Shown one piece after another: positions 1 through 12,735 of a stretch of DNA of 64,000 nt. Position 1 is the stretch's first letter. The number at the start of each line of letters is the position of its first letter. Below the pieces are notes generated by a model. The model made no database searches and was not told where the DNA came from. It was given only the letters and a program-made list of their open reading frames with translations. The position numbers were made by a program, and so were the translations under genes. Source of the DNA: Paenibacillus abyssi (lineage in GTDB: Bacteria; Bacillota; Bacilli; Paenibacillales; Paenibacillaceae); assembly GCF_014640295.1 (NCBI RefSeq), contig NZ_BMGR01000002.1:1-64000 (forward strand). Reading direction: 5' to 3'.

Positions 1-60
1 TTGCATGTATTAGGCACGCCGCCAGCGTTCGTCCTGAGCCAGGATCAAACTCTCCATAAA
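1..60 (-). rRNA. rrs: 16S ribosomal RNA, 5' end only (gene runs off the left edge)
   Basis: The reverse complement of the first 60 bases contains the universal 16S opening (AGAGTTTGATCCTGGCTCAG) followed by the conserved ACGAACGCTGGCGGCGTGCC. The mature 5' end should lie near base 60, where the minus strand reads TTTATGGAGAG. Only about the first 60 nucleotides of the gene are inside the window; the rest lies to the left. Confidence 0.97.
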
Positions 61-180
61 AGTTATAGATAAGCTTGTTCAGCTCAATAGTTGCTGACAA
101 AAAATATTGTCGGATCGACGCGATCCATTTGTTCAGTTTTCAAAGAACTTGCTTGTCACATTCTGTCGTGACAGTTATTC
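61..180 (-). other. rrn leader (pre-16S spacer with antitermination-like box)
   Basis: Between the rrn promoter and the 16S start the minus strand carries about 120 nt of leader. At 131-148 it reads GTTCTTTGAAAACTGAAC, the sequence commonly found ahead of 16S genes in Bacillales and resembling a boxA-type antitermination element. No reading frame is credible here. Confidence 0.6.
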
Positions 181-209
181 ATAATATCAGCTTCTGCCCT
201 CGATGTCAA
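181..209 (-). promoter_or_regulatory. rrn operon promoter, SigA type
   Basis: On the minus strand TTGACA (204-209) is followed after exactly 17 nt by TATTAT (181-186), about 120 nt ahead of the 16S 5' end. A consensus -35, optimal spacing and position are what is expected of an rrn promoter. Further upstream promoters between 210 and 400 are possible but none is as clear. Confidence 0.8.
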
Positions 210-415
210 CAACTTATTTCACATCTTTTTTTCGAGTGATTTCAGCATCTCAACGCGGCTCAAAAGCGACAAGAAATAATTTAACACATCCATCGAAAAA
301 AAACAAATAGTATTTTTTTACATTAGCTTGAACCAGCTGTTGCCGTCTTTGGGATGCGGCACCGTTTCGCGGTAAAAGAAATATGAAGGGGAACTTATGC
401 ATTCTTATGTTACTG

Positions 416-446
416 CAAAAAATGCGCCGATCCATGTGGACCGGCG
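416..446 (-). terminator. Rho-independent terminator of the pcrB-pcrA-ligA operon
   Basis: A 9-bp stem (425-433 with 438-446, one G-U pair, ATGT loop) is followed on the minus strand by a run of six T. It lies 25 nt past the ligA stop codon and ahead of the co-directional rrn promoter. Confidence 0.8.
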
Positions 447-470
447 TACTCTTCTTCCTTATTACTCTAA

Positions 471-4923
<4,453 letters not shown>

Positions 4924-5107
4924 AGTGTACTCCTTTGTTCGCATTTGTTCGCCTATCCCAAGTCTATTCAATGGACGGGAAGGTGTCAATTGAAGATACG
5001 CGGTCCGAACGAATTAAAGTTTACCATTGACGCAGCCATTTGGCCCTGAATGATCGTTACCCGCTGACAAAGTTACAGACAGAACGCTCATTGCCTGCCC
5101 TCTATTA

Positions 5108-5815
5108 TCAGAGCGGCTGCCCGATTTCCTTAACCGCCCGGACCGTCTGCAGTGCAGCAGCCAAATCCGAATAAATCACATTGCCGACGATAACCGTGTC
5201 CGCAGCAGCGGCGGCCAGGCCCGCCTTCTCCACACTGTCGATCCCGCCTCCATAAAACAAGCGGCCTTGCGTCAGCAAGCCGTGCGCTCGCTGCACCAGC
5301 TGCATGTCACCGAACCGGCCGCTGTATTCGAGATAAATGACCGGAAGGCGCATCAAGCGGTCGGCCAGACGGACATAAGCAAGCGTATCCGCTTCGTCCA
5401 GTTCGGTGCTGGCCTCCGTTAACCTCGCGGCTTCAGCTTCCTTATTAAGAATGATATATCCTTCCGCAAACGTATCCTCCCACGGTATAAAAGAGCCATA
5501 CTCGCGCACACCTTCCGCCTGACGGCCGACAATCCATTCGGCCCGCTGCGTATTGAGCACCATAGGAATCAAGTACAGATCAAATCCAGGCACAGCCGCG
5601 TCCGCAGAAGAAACCTCCAAGGCGCAAGGCACTTCATATCTTCTTATACGAGAGAGCAGATCAACGGTATTATCGAATGTAACCCCGCTTGACCCGCCGA
5701 TCATGACCGCATCCGTACCTGACATGCAAATGGCATCCAACATTTCGTCGTCCAACGGACGGTCCGGGTCCAATTTAAACACATGTCTCCAATTCGCAAA
5801 CAATGCTTCCCGCAT
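5108..5815 (-). CDS. pcrB: Heptaprenylglyceryl phosphate synthase PcrB
   Basis: 235-residue TIM-barrel prenyltransferase. The family transfers a heptaprenyl chain to sn-glycerol-1-phosphate to give an archaea-like ether lipid precursor in Bacillales. Family hallmarks seen: WRHVFKLDPDRPL near the N-terminus, the phosphate-binding GGSSGVT segment, YLEYSGRFG and the C-terminal GGGIDS...VVGNVIY pattern (here IVGNVIY). Length matches the family. The start codon at 5815 has GGGAG a little far upstream. It is the first gene of the pcrB-pcrA-ligA operon, read from the promoter at 5851-5879. Confidence 0.94.
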   Translation of the reverse strand: MREALFANWRHVFKLDPDRPLDDEMLDAICMSGTDAVMIGGSSGVTFDNTVDLLSRIRRYEVPCALEVSSADAAVPGFDLYLIPMVLNTQRAEWIVGRQAEGVREYGSFIPWEDTFAEGYIILNKEAEAARLTEASTELDEADTLAYVRLADRLMRLPVIYLEYSGRFGDMQLVQRAHGLLTQGRLFYGGGIDSVEKAGLAAAAADTVIVGNVIYSDLAAALQTVRAVKEIGQPL

Positions 5816-5850
5816 TCTTATTTCTCGACTCCCTAATGTTCGTTTTGTTT

Positions 5851-5879
5851 AGTCTAAGTCACCCCTTACCGCCTGTCAA
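5851..5879 (-). promoter_or_regulatory. SigA-type promoter of pcrB-pcrA-ligA
   Basis: Minus strand: TTGACA at 5874-5879, 17-nt spacer, TAGACT at 5851-5856, about 35 nt ahead of the pcrB start. Consensus -35, good spacing, 4 of 6 matches at -10. Seen in sequence; activity inferred. Confidence 0.7.
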
Positions 5880-5983
5880 TTTAGGATGTGTGATCGGGCA
5901 GAATGATTCACCCAAGCCGCTTAAGTGGTATAAATCCATAGAGCCAAATATAGCAAACCACTATAAATAGGGAGGAATTCGAC

Positions 5984-6343
5984 ATGAATTCAAATATGAA
6001 AAATCATTATTACGTTTCGGTATCAGGAAAGTCCATCGAGACCGAGCCATCCCTTTCCGAGCAGCTGCAAATTCTCGCCACTGAGGAGGAGCTCCAGAAG
6101 CTGCAGACTTTGCTCGACCACCAGCAGCACGATGATGAGCTCACACACATAAGAGCTCCTCTTCCTTACAAATCAAATGACCATGATCCGGCAAACGATC
6201 AGTTCACCGAACATTTGATTGAGGTATACCGCGCGATCTATCGTGTCGGTACGGAGGAAACAAGAGATCATATCCGCAGCATGAACATCATCGGGGAGCT
6301 TCACAATACGGACTACAATTATCCAGGGTACGAAGATAAATGA
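5984..6343 (+). CDS. Hypothetical 119-residue soluble protein
   Basis: I do not recognise this protein. It is hydrophilic and acidic, with no signal peptide or membrane segment, and has a Leu/Glu-rich stretch (about residues 22-50, including QLQILATEEELQKLQTLLDH) likely to be helical or coiled-coil, followed by a second helical block (FTEHLIEVYRAIYRVG). The tail is tyrosine-rich (TDYNYPGYEDK). A very strong ribosome binding site (GGGAGGAATTC, then ATG) and a clean terminator after the stop make it a real monocistronic gene. It is divergent from pcrB and convergent with the U32 gene. Confidence 0.8.
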   Translation: MNSNMKNHYYVSVSGKSIETEPSLSEQLQILATEEELQKLQTLLDHQQHDDELTHIRAPLPYKSNDHDPANDQFTEHLIEVYRAIYRVGTEETRDHIRSMNIIGELHNTDYNYPGYEDK

Positions 6344-6396
6344 AAAAGACGGCGATCCACCCAGCATATGGGGTTGAATCGCCGCCTTTTTTTGCA
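6344..6396. terminator. Bidirectional terminator between the 119-residue gene and the U32 gene
   Basis: AAAAAGACGGCGAT (6344-6357) pairs with ATCGCCGCCTTTTTT (6378-6392) with one bulge. The A-run on one side and T-run on the other let it work in both directions, as suits two convergent genes whose stops are 66 bp apart. Confidence 0.8.
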
Positions 6397-6409
6397 AAAG
6401 CATTCCTGC

Positions 6410-8941
6410 TTATTTAACCAACTGTCCGCGCGTTACGCCCAACTGGTTGGTTGCTTTCAGACTGCGCCACACTTGCGTGCCGCTAATCCGTCCAGCCAGT
6501 GCTTCATTATACAGACCGATAACCTCACTTACCTTCTCTGCTGTTTCCTCCAAAAACTCGATCCGGAAGGAGGATACGCCGAGCTCCACAAAGTTTTTCA
6601 AATATTCTGCGCCCGATTGCTCGATCGCGTTATACACCGTGTTCCGGCAGCCTTCATCTACGCGAACCGGATGCGACATACCGATCCGGTCCTGCAGCGA
6701 AACATGGTGCTCCTCGCACGGACGGCCGCAGTTGGTGTAATCTGTCCCTTCGCTTAAGAAGGTGCAATAGACACAGTGTTCGGTATGGAACATCGGAAGA
6801 TGCTGATGCAGCACCACTTCCATCCGCTTTGTGTCCGCGCGTCCCAGCAGATCGACCATTTGCTGCACATTCAGATCGTAAGAAGGCGTCACCCGCTCGC
6901 ATCCCGCATCAAGGAATAGATCCGCCGTCTTATGGTTGGCGATATTCAGCGAGAAATCTCCGATCAGCTGCGGGAATTCCGCCGCCCTGCCTTGAGCTTC
7001 ATATTCGGAACGAGCCCGCAGATAAAAGTAGAGCGCACCGGTATTGCGCACCAGCACCGCATCCGGCTGCAGCTTCAGAATATTGTTGTGGTACCCGTTT
7101 TCTCCCGGCATATGGATGCGCGGCGTTGCAAGTGCAATGCGTTTGCCCGCACGTCTTGCCGCTTCCACGGCAGCAGGAAACTGCTTGATGAATTCGAAGT
7201 CGGCATAGATAAGCTCGACATTGGTCTTCACTGCCGCTTCTACCTGCTCCAAGCTGCGGCAGAGAACGGTCAGTTGTGGTCCAGCTATGCTATCCAACGA
7301 AGCAGTTCTGTTCGTTTCGCGGCGAGAATCGGCAAAAACGTCAACCTGCCGCTTGATGTATACCGGCGGCTTAGGCCTCTCGCCCGCAAGCTGCTCCACG
7401 GCTTCCCGCCGCATCCGGTTCAGCTCGCGAATCGGGACGATCAAGTCTCCGTTCAAATTGACATCGAGCTGCTCCAGCTGATAGACGGTTCCGCCAAGGC
7501 GGCCGAGCTGCTCTCTTAGCAGCGTCTCGTCCATTGGACGCTTCTGGGCCAATTCCAACTCGAGCTCGGACACGACCTCAACGGTGGTCCCCTTCTGCAC
7601 ATCCGTCCACCATGTGCGCAGAGGCTGGCCTGCCGCGCCTGTTACTTTGATATTCAGTGGAAATACACGATACGGCTTGTCCGTTTCGAAGGACTGGCGC
7701 AGCCGCTTATCGAGTGCCGGATCATTTGTCTTCCATATCCGGTCGCCGACATGCACCCGCTGCAGATCAACATCATTGCGGCCCGGCACGATTTCCAGCA
7801 CTGTGCCTTCCTGTGCTTCGCCTTCCAGCTTCACGCCCTGCCGGCGCAGATCATAGACGCGGCCGCCCTCTTCCTTTTTCGTCGGGTCGCCTGCGTCAAA
7901 CACTATGCCGTCCCCGCGCTTAAGCGGGGCGTCAATGCGGCATACGACCGCATCGCGCAGTACCCGCTCAACCCGGCCCATATAGACGCCGCGGCTTTTT
8001 GGAAAGGTGCCTTCAACCAGTTTTTTATTGTTGGTGCCATCCAGGAAGCCGTGCGTGAAACCGCGCGAGAAGCTTTGCTGCAGCTCGCGTACATCTTCTT
8101 TCGCAGGTCCGCTGCGGTCGCCGTCGAAATAACTGTCGATCGCCTTGCGGTACTTGCTCACCACATTGGCCACATATTCCGGAGTCTTCAGACGCCCTTC
8201 AATTTTAAAGGAGGTTACGCCGGCTTCAATAAGCTCCGGTACGATATCAATCGCCGCCAAATCCTTCGGCGACAGCAAATAAGCAACGTCGCCCATCGGC
8301 TTTTGCTCTCCATCGACCATCAGATCGTACGGCAGGCGGCAAGCCTGTGCGCACTCTCCACGGTTAGCGGAGCGTCCACCCCACATTTCCGAGGTCAGGC
8401 ATTGGCCGGAATAACTCACGCAAAGCGCGCCGTGTACGAAGACTTCCATCGGCAGCTTGGCCTGTTCTCCGATCGTACGGATTTGCTTCAGATTGTTCTC
8501 CCGTCCGAGAACGACCCGTTCGATATCGAACGGCTTCGTAAACTCCACCGCTTCCGGCGAAGTAATCGTCATCTGTGTCGAGCCGTGAATCGGGAAATCC
8601 GGCGACAGCTCGCGGATCAGCTTAACGAGGCCCAAATCCTGCACAATGACAGCATCCACGCCGGCATCGATGCACATTTCGATAAGCTTTTTAGCATCAT
8701 TCAGTTCGTCCTCAAACACCAATATATTAAAGGTCAAAAAGCCTTTTACGCCGTAGCTGTGCAGGAAAGCCATAATTTCCGGAAGCTCGCTGCTTTGAAA
8801 ATTGTTGGCACGCGCTCTTGCGTTAAACTTCTCTACACCAAAAAAGACCGCATCCGCGCCGTTCGCAACTGCCGCCCGCATACAGTCCCAATCACCGGCC
8901 GGGGCCAGCAGTTCAATATCTTCCCTTTTATAGGTTGTCAT
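6410..8941 (-). CDS. U32-family protein, long RlhA-like form (RNA hydroxylation candidate)
   Basis: 843 residues. The N-terminus (ELLAPAGDWDCMRAAVANGADAVFFG) and the block SGQCLTSEMWGGRSANRGEC with its following cysteine (QACRLPYDL) are the hallmark of peptidase U32 proteins. A middle domain after the barrel (DUF3656-like, around residues 380-500) and a second barrel-like half with CVYCTFL and GRPCEEH cysteines follow. E. coli RlhA and B. subtilis TrhP proteins of this family hydroxylate rRNA or tRNA, with prephenate/iron-sulfur dependence; the annotated peptidase activity is doubtful. The extra C-terminal half makes it longer than RlhA. AAGGAG lies 11 nt ahead of the ATG at 8941. Exact substrate unknown. 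Confidence 0.85.
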   Translation of the reverse strand: MTTYKREDIELLAPAGDWDCMRAAVANGADAVFFGVEKFNARARANNFQSSELPEIMAFLHSYGVKGFLTFNILVFEDELNDAKKLIEMCIDAGVDAVIVQDLGLVKLIRELSPDFPIHGSTQMTITSPEAVEFTKPFDIERVVLGRENNLKQIRTIGEQAKLPMEVFVHGALCVSYSGQCLTSEMWGGRSANRGECAQACRLPYDLMVDGEQKPMGDVAYLLSPKDLAAIDIVPELIEAGVTSFKIEGRLKTPEYVANVVSKYRKAIDSYFDGDRSGPAKEDVRELQQSFSRGFTHGFLDGTNNKKLVEGTFPKSRGVYMGRVERVLRDAVVCRIDAPLKRGDGIVFDAGDPTKKEEGGRVYDLRRQGVKLEGEAQEGTVLEIVPGRNDVDLQRVHVGDRIWKTNDPALDKRLRQSFETDKPYRVFPLNIKVTGAAGQPLRTWWTDVQKGTTVEVVSELELELAQKRPMDETLLREQLGRLGGTVYQLEQLDVNLNGDLIVPIRELNRMRREAVEQLAGERPKPPVYIKRQVDVFADSRRETNRTASLDSIAGPQLTVLCRSLEQVEAAVKTNVELIYADFEFIKQFPAAVEAARRAGKRIALATPRIHMPGENGYHNNILKLQPDAVLVRNTGALYFYLRARSEYEAQGRAAEFPQLIGDFSLNIANHKTADLFLDAGCERVTPSYDLNVQQMVDLLGRADTKRMEVVLHQHLPMFHTEHCVYCTFLSEGTDYTNCGRPCEEHHVSLQDRIGMSHPVRVDEGCRNTVYNAIEQSGAEYLKNFVELGVSSFRIEFLEETAEKVSEVIGLYNEALAGRISGTQVWRSLKATNQLGVTRGQLVK

Positions 8942-9179
8942 ATAATATGTTGCTCCTTCAAATTAACGCTAGTATAAGATGAAGCTTATACTTTCTTTCA
9001 TTTTAACAAACCCTGCACGCCATATCCACTGTCATCTATTACTTATTCTATATCCGCCTGTTCTTTTTCGAGTTTTGCAAGAGCGGTTTGCGCTGCTTAA
9101 TTTGGTCTATTTTTATGTGATCTTGCTTTTTATTGCTTTTTGGAGGCATCCCTTGTTTCGTTCACCAATTAAGACATGG

Positions 9180-9207
9180 TATAATACGTTGGTAAACGCT
9201 TTACCAA
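9180..9207 (+). promoter_or_regulatory. -10 box and perfect 19-bp operator-like palindrome of the isomerase gene
   Basis: TATAAT at 9180-9185 is followed 3 nt later by TTGGTAAACGCTTTACCAA (9189-9207), a perfect inverted repeat with 8-bp arms around CGC. Its position would overlap the transcription start, so a bound repressor would block initiation. The AAACG/CGTTT-like core resembles LacI/GalR-family operators (cre-like). No clear -35 at 17 nt. The 300-bp gap 8942-9242 holds nothing else I recognise. Confidence 0.7.
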
Positions 9208-9242
9208 ATCAACCATCCGAAAATGGGAGGTATTCAGAGCTA

Positions 9243-10211
9243 ATGAAACTTGGTGTATTTACTGTACTTTTCGCCCAAAAATCTCTTGAGGAAGCACTCG
9301 ACTATATCGCTGCGCAAGGCCTGGATGCAGTGGAAATTGGAACCGGAGGCTATCCTGGCGACGCACACTGCAATCCGGACGAATTGCTGGCCGATGAAGG
9401 CAAATTGAATGCGTTCAAGCATGCGGTAGAATCACGCGGCCTGACCATCAGCGCCCTCAGCTGCCATGCCAATCCGCTGCACCCGCAAAAAGCGATCTCC
9501 AGCGAGCATGACGCAATCATCCGCAAAACGATCCAATTGGCCGGCAAACTCGGCGTTCCAGTTGTTAATACGTTCTCCGGCTGCCCAGGCGACCATGAGG
9601 ATGCTAAATATCCGAACTGGCCGGTTGCTCCTTGGCCGAACGATTATCAAGAAATCCTCGACTGGCAGTGGACGAATAAAGTCATTCCATATTGGACTGA
9701 AATCGGCAAGCTGGCAACCGAAAACAATGTAAAAATCGGCTTGGAGCTTCATGGCGGATTCTCCGTACATACGCCGGCTACCCTTCTTCGTCTTCGCGAA
9801 GCGGCAGGCGAGGCGATCGGCGCGAACCTTGACCCAAGCCATATGTGGTGGCAGGGCATTGATCCGGTACAAGCGATTCATATCCTTGGCCGTGCTGGTG
9901 CGATTCACCATTTCCACGCCAAAGATACAACGATCGATCCGATTAATGTGAACAAGCACGGTGTAACCGATATGCAGTCCTACGCTCTTATGCTGGACCG
10001 CGCATGGCAGTTCAGAACCGTCGGCTTTGGTCACGATATGAAAACATGGGCGGACATCATCAGTGCGCTTCGCCTGGTTGGCTACGATTATGTGGTCAGC
10101 ATCGAGCATGAAGATGGACTGATGTCCGTTGACGAGGGCTTCACGAAAGCCGTTCAAAACCTGCAGACCGTATTGATTAAGGAGCCTTTGGGCGAAATGT
10201 GGTGGGTATAA
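9243..10211 (+). CDS. Sugar phosphate isomerase/epimerase (xylose-isomerase-like TIM barrel)
   Basis: 322 residues from the ATG at 9243, which has GGGAGG upstream; a longer open frame back to 8979 is hydrophobic noise and lacks a ribosome site. The protein fits the AP-endonuclease-2 / sugar isomerase barrel fold. Likely metal ligands are visible in order: Glu in IGLELHGG, Asp and His in NLDPSHMWW, His in HHFHAKD and Glu in VVSIEHED. Such proteins commonly act on inositol or keto-sugar derivatives next to Gfo/Idh/MocA oxidoreductases, but none is adjacent here, so the substrate cannot be named. Monocistronic, with its own operator and terminator, which suggests induction by a sugar signal. Confidence 0.85.
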   Translation: MKLGVFTVLFAQKSLEEALDYIAAQGLDAVEIGTGGYPGDAHCNPDELLADEGKLNAFKHAVESRGLTISALSCHANPLHPQKAISSEHDAIIRKTIQLAGKLGVPVVNTFSGCPGDHEDAKYPNWPVAPWPNDYQEILDWQWTNKVIPYWTEIGKLATENNVKIGLELHGGFSVHTPATLLRLREAAGEAIGANLDPSHMWWQGIDPVQAIHILGRAGAIHHFHAKDTTIDPINVNKHGVTDMQSYALMLDRAWQFRTVGFGHDMKTWADIISALRLVGYDYVVSIEHEDGLMSVDEGFTKAVQNLQTVLIKEPLGEMWWV

Positions 10212-10217
10212 GCAATA

Positions 10218-10250
10218 GGGAGCGATCCGGGAGGGTCGCTCCCCTTTTTT
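10218..10250 (+). terminator. Terminator of the isomerase gene
   Basis: GGGAGCGA (10218-10225) pairs with TCGCTCCC (10236-10243), followed by a run of T to 10250. It starts 7 nt past the stop codon. Confidence 0.88.
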
Positions 10251-10390
10251 GAAGATTAATATCCGGGGACGATCAGGTGTACCTTCCTCCAGCCGCTGTT
10301 GTCCGCCCGTTGCCAACGCAACGTCTTCCCTCTCTTTTGCTTTTTGTATGAAGATTAATTCCTGCTGCTTATATAGAGGAGAAAAAAGAC

Positions 10391-10439
10391 AAAATAAAAA
10401 CAACCTTGTCCCTCTTTCATGCGAGGATCAAGGTTGTTT
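10391..10439 (-). terminator. Terminator of the small membrane protein gene
   Basis: Perfect 11-bp arms, AAACAACCTTG (10398-10408) and CAAGGTTGTTT (10429-10439). On the minus strand the stem is followed by TTTTTATTTT. It lies 30 nt past the stop of the gene at 10469-10684. Confidence 0.8.
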
Positions 10440-10468
10440 GCCATCGATAGCTATGTATGAACCGGTAA

Positions 10469-10684
10469 TCAGCCCATCCATACCTTGAAGATCATGATGT
10501 AGTCTACGACGAGAAACAATATGAGCGAGACCGCTGTAAAGCCGATCGCGAACAGATTTTTTCTCGGGCGAGCCATCAGTAATCGAACAAACGCAATAAA
10601 GATGATCAGGGTGAACAACAGCATGAAAATGTCGAACCCGTGAAATCTTACAACTGCGGCTGTACTTTCCTCTGCCAAAAACAT
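10469..10684 (-). CDS. Small two-helix membrane protein, unknown function
   Basis: 71 residues beginning MFLAEESTAAVV. The start at 10684 is fixed by AAGGAGG 7 nt upstream; the frame's upstream extension begins inside that site. Two hydrophobic segments are visible: FDIFMLLFTLIIFIAFVRLL and, after a basic RPRKNLF loop, a second one ending in VVDYIMIF. The positive loop suggests both termini face outward or the loop faces the cytoplasm. I do not recognise the family. It stands alone between two plus-strand genes and has its own terminator. Confidence 0.75.
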   Translation of the reverse strand: MFLAEESTAAVVRFHGFDIFMLLFTLIIFIAFVRLLMARPRKNLFAIGFTAVSLILFLVVDYIMIFKVWMG

Positions 10685-10855
10685 GGGGGGACCTCCTTTT
10701 CGCACGTAGCCTATATTATTCTATGTTAGCCTTTAGGAACGCTTGATGCAAGTCTGATTTGTTAAGTGTAACAAGTTTGTCACGATTATTGGAACGTCTA
10801 AAAACAGACAATGTCGCGTATAACATTCTCTTATCAGATGAATCGATGCCAACCA

Positions 10856-10925
10856 TTGTCCACAGCAGGAAAATATGATACCATCAGCAGTAGAGTAATC
10901 ATACTAATTTCATCGGAATTTCTAG
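10856..10925 (+). promoter_or_regulatory. Possible promoter and imperfect palindrome ahead of the sulfite reductase
   Basis: TTGTCC (10856-10861) and TACCAT (10879-10884) are 17 nt apart. Downstream, 10904-10925 reads as an imperfect palindrome (CTAATTTCATCGGAATTTCTAG minus two outer bases shown here as CTAATTTC...GGAATTTC). It could be an operator for a sulfur regulator such as CymR, but the match is from memory and weak. Confidence 0.3.
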
Positions 10926-10954
10926 TGTGGTAACAATTAAGGAGGAACGTGAAA

Positions 10955-12565
10955 ATGGCTTACGAAGCGGTATGGATGAAGGATCCATCCAAATTGAATA
11001 AATTCGAATTCGCAAAGATCGAGAAAGACGGTCTTGACGTAATTCGAACTATTATTGAAGAATACGCTGATAAGGGCTATGACGCGATTGAAGGCGACGA
11101 CATGAACCGCTTCAAATGGGCCGGCGTATACGAGCAAAAGCCTAAAGACGGACATTTCATGATGCGCGTTCGTATCAACCAAGGCGTCATGACGGCAGCT
11201 CAAGCGCGTGCCCTTGCTTCCATCGGACGGGATTACGGCCGCGGCTTGGTTGACGTAACGACTCGTCAAGCAATTCAATTCCACTGGCTGCGCGTTGAAC
11301 ATTTGCCGGACATTTTCAAACGTCTTGAGAATGTCGGATTGTACAGCTATGAAGCTTGCGGCGACTGCCCGCGGACTATTGTCGGCAACCCGCTGGCCGG
11401 TATCGATAAAGACGAATTAATGGACACAACGGATATTGTTGAACAGGTGAACGATTTCTTCATTTTGAATCGTGATTTCTCCAACCTGCCCCGCAAATAT
11501 AAAATGTCCATCTCTTCCAGCATTTATAACAATGCACATGCAGAAATTAATGACCTTGCCTTCGTCCCTGCCACGAAAGTGATTGACGGCGAAGAGGTTC
11601 TTGGCTTCCACGCTTATGTAGGCGGCGGCTTGTCCGCTAAACCTCACTTGGCGAAGGAGCTTGATATTTTTGTTCGTCCGGATGAAGTTTTGAAGGTTGC
11701 CATCGGAGTAACGACAATTTTCCGTGACTACGGCTACCGTGAGAAACGCCATCACGCCCGTTTGAAATTCTTAGTGGCCGACTGGGGCGTTGAGAAATTC
11801 AAAGAAAAACTGATTGAAATTATCGGCGACATGCCATCCAAAGGCGAGAACAAAATCGTCGGCTGGAAAGCCGTTTATTTCGACGGTGTGCATCAGCAAA
11901 AGCAAGAAGGGATGAACTTCATCGGATTGAACGTGCCTGTAGGCCGCACCAATTCGGAAGAGCTTGAGCAATTGGCTGATCTGGCTGAGCAATACGGCGA
12001 TGGTAAAGTTCGCACAACAATGGCGCAAAACATTATCCTTGGCGGCATTCCGGACGCAAAAGTCGAAGAAGTGCTGAAAGCGCCTGTACTGCAGCGTCTG
12101 ACTCCGAATCCTAAACATTTCATGAGCCGTACCGTGTCCTGCACAGGCAATGAGTTCTGTAACCTTGCAGTTGTTGAGACCAAGGAACGCGCTAAACGCG
12201 TTGCTGAATATTTGGATGAGAATATGGAGCTGGATGAAAAAATCCGTATCCATATGATCGGATGTCCAAATGCTTGCGGCCAGAAACACATCGCGGACAT
12301 CGGCCTTCAAGGCGCGCTTGTTAAAACGCCTGAAGGCATGGTTGATGCGTTTGACATTGCTGTCGGCGGTACGCTTGGACCTGAAGCGGCATTCAATACA
12401 CCGCTTAAAGGCCGTGTCAAAGGCGACGATGTTGCCGGCGTTATTGCACAGTTGCTTGAGTTCTACAAAGCAGAGCGCCAAGCTAATGAATCCTTTAACG
12501 CTTTTGTAAACCGTGTAGGCGTTCCGGCTTTCCAAGAGAAGCTGACGGATATCCTTGCATCTTAA
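10955..12565 (+). CDS. Ferredoxin-type assimilatory sulfite (or nitrite) reductase, siroheme/4Fe-4S
   Basis: 536-residue enzyme of the nitrite/sulfite reductase family, a monomeric fusion of two half-repeats, reducing sulfite to sulfide with six electrons. The four cluster/siroheme cysteines are in SCTGNEFCNLAV and GCPNACGQ near the C-terminal third; RGLVDVTTRQAIQFHW and GDCPRTIVGNP are the matching N-terminal blocks. The NEFC-type block favours sulfite over nitrite. Start: ATG at 10955 is 9 nt after GGAGG; a GTG at 10949 is too close to it. No cysJ, cysH or siroheme genes adjoin, so electrons probably come from ferredoxin. Hairpins follow the gene. Confidence 0.9.
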   Translation: MAYEAVWMKDPSKLNKFEFAKIEKDGLDVIRTIIEEYADKGYDAIEGDDMNRFKWAGVYEQKPKDGHFMMRVRINQGVMTAAQARALASIGRDYGRGLVDVTTRQAIQFHWLRVEHLPDIFKRLENVGLYSYEACGDCPRTIVGNPLAGIDKDELMDTTDIVEQVNDFFILNRDFSNLPRKYKMSISSSIYNNAHAEINDLAFVPATKVIDGEEVLGFHAYVGGGLSAKPHLAKELDIFVRPDEVLKVAIGVTTIFRDYGYREKRHHARLKFLVADWGVEKFKEKLIEIIGDMPSKGENKIVGWKAVYFDGVHQQKQEGMNFIGLNVPVGRTNSEELEQLADLAEQYGDGKVRTTMAQNIILGGIPDAKVEEVLKAPVLQRLTPNPKHFMSRTVSCTGNEFCNLAVVETKERAKRVAEYLDENMELDEKIRIHMIGCPNACGQKHIADIGLQGALVKTPEGMVDAFDIAVGGTLGPEAAFNTPLKGRVKGDDVAGVIAQLLEFYKAERQANESFNAFVNRVGVPAFQEKLTDILAS

Positions 12566-12580
12566 TAAATAAGCAAGCAA

Positions 12581-12616
12581 AAACGGTGCTGCCCTTAGAT
12601 GAGGGCAGCACCGTTT
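12581..12616. terminator. Strong 14-bp hairpin after the sulfite reductase gene
   Basis: AAACGGTGCTGCCC (12581-12594) is perfectly complementary to GGGCAGCACCGTTT (12603-12616) with an 8-nt loop. The T-run is short on the plus strand (TTT) and better on the minus strand (TTTTT), so it may act in both directions, also for uvrA. Confidence 0.75.
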
Positions 12617-12664
12617 CGTGTAGAAAGAGCAGCTTACATAAAAGATAAAGCTGCTATGTTATGA

Positions 12665-12717
12665 GAAATCCCCCTGTTCATCCTCGATGGTTAAACAGGC
12701 GGATTTCATATTTTTTT
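12665..12717 (+). terminator. Second terminator-like hairpin before uvrA
   Basis: GAAATCCCCCTGTT (12665-12678) pairs with AACAGGCGGATTTC (12694-12707) with one C-C mismatch, followed by ATA and seven T. It is a good plus-strand backup terminator between convergent genes. Confidence 0.75.
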
Positions 12718-12735
12718 GCTGCAGACCATGACTTG

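Noticed and set aside
250-435. 61-residue minus-strand frame ahead of the rRNA gene
   Set aside because: It covers the ligA terminator and rrn upstream region, has no ribosome site and low-complexity Phe-rich sequence.
8979-9242. N-terminal extension of the isomerase
   Set aside because: The 88 extra residues precede the promoter and operator at 9180-9207 and do not belong to the fold.
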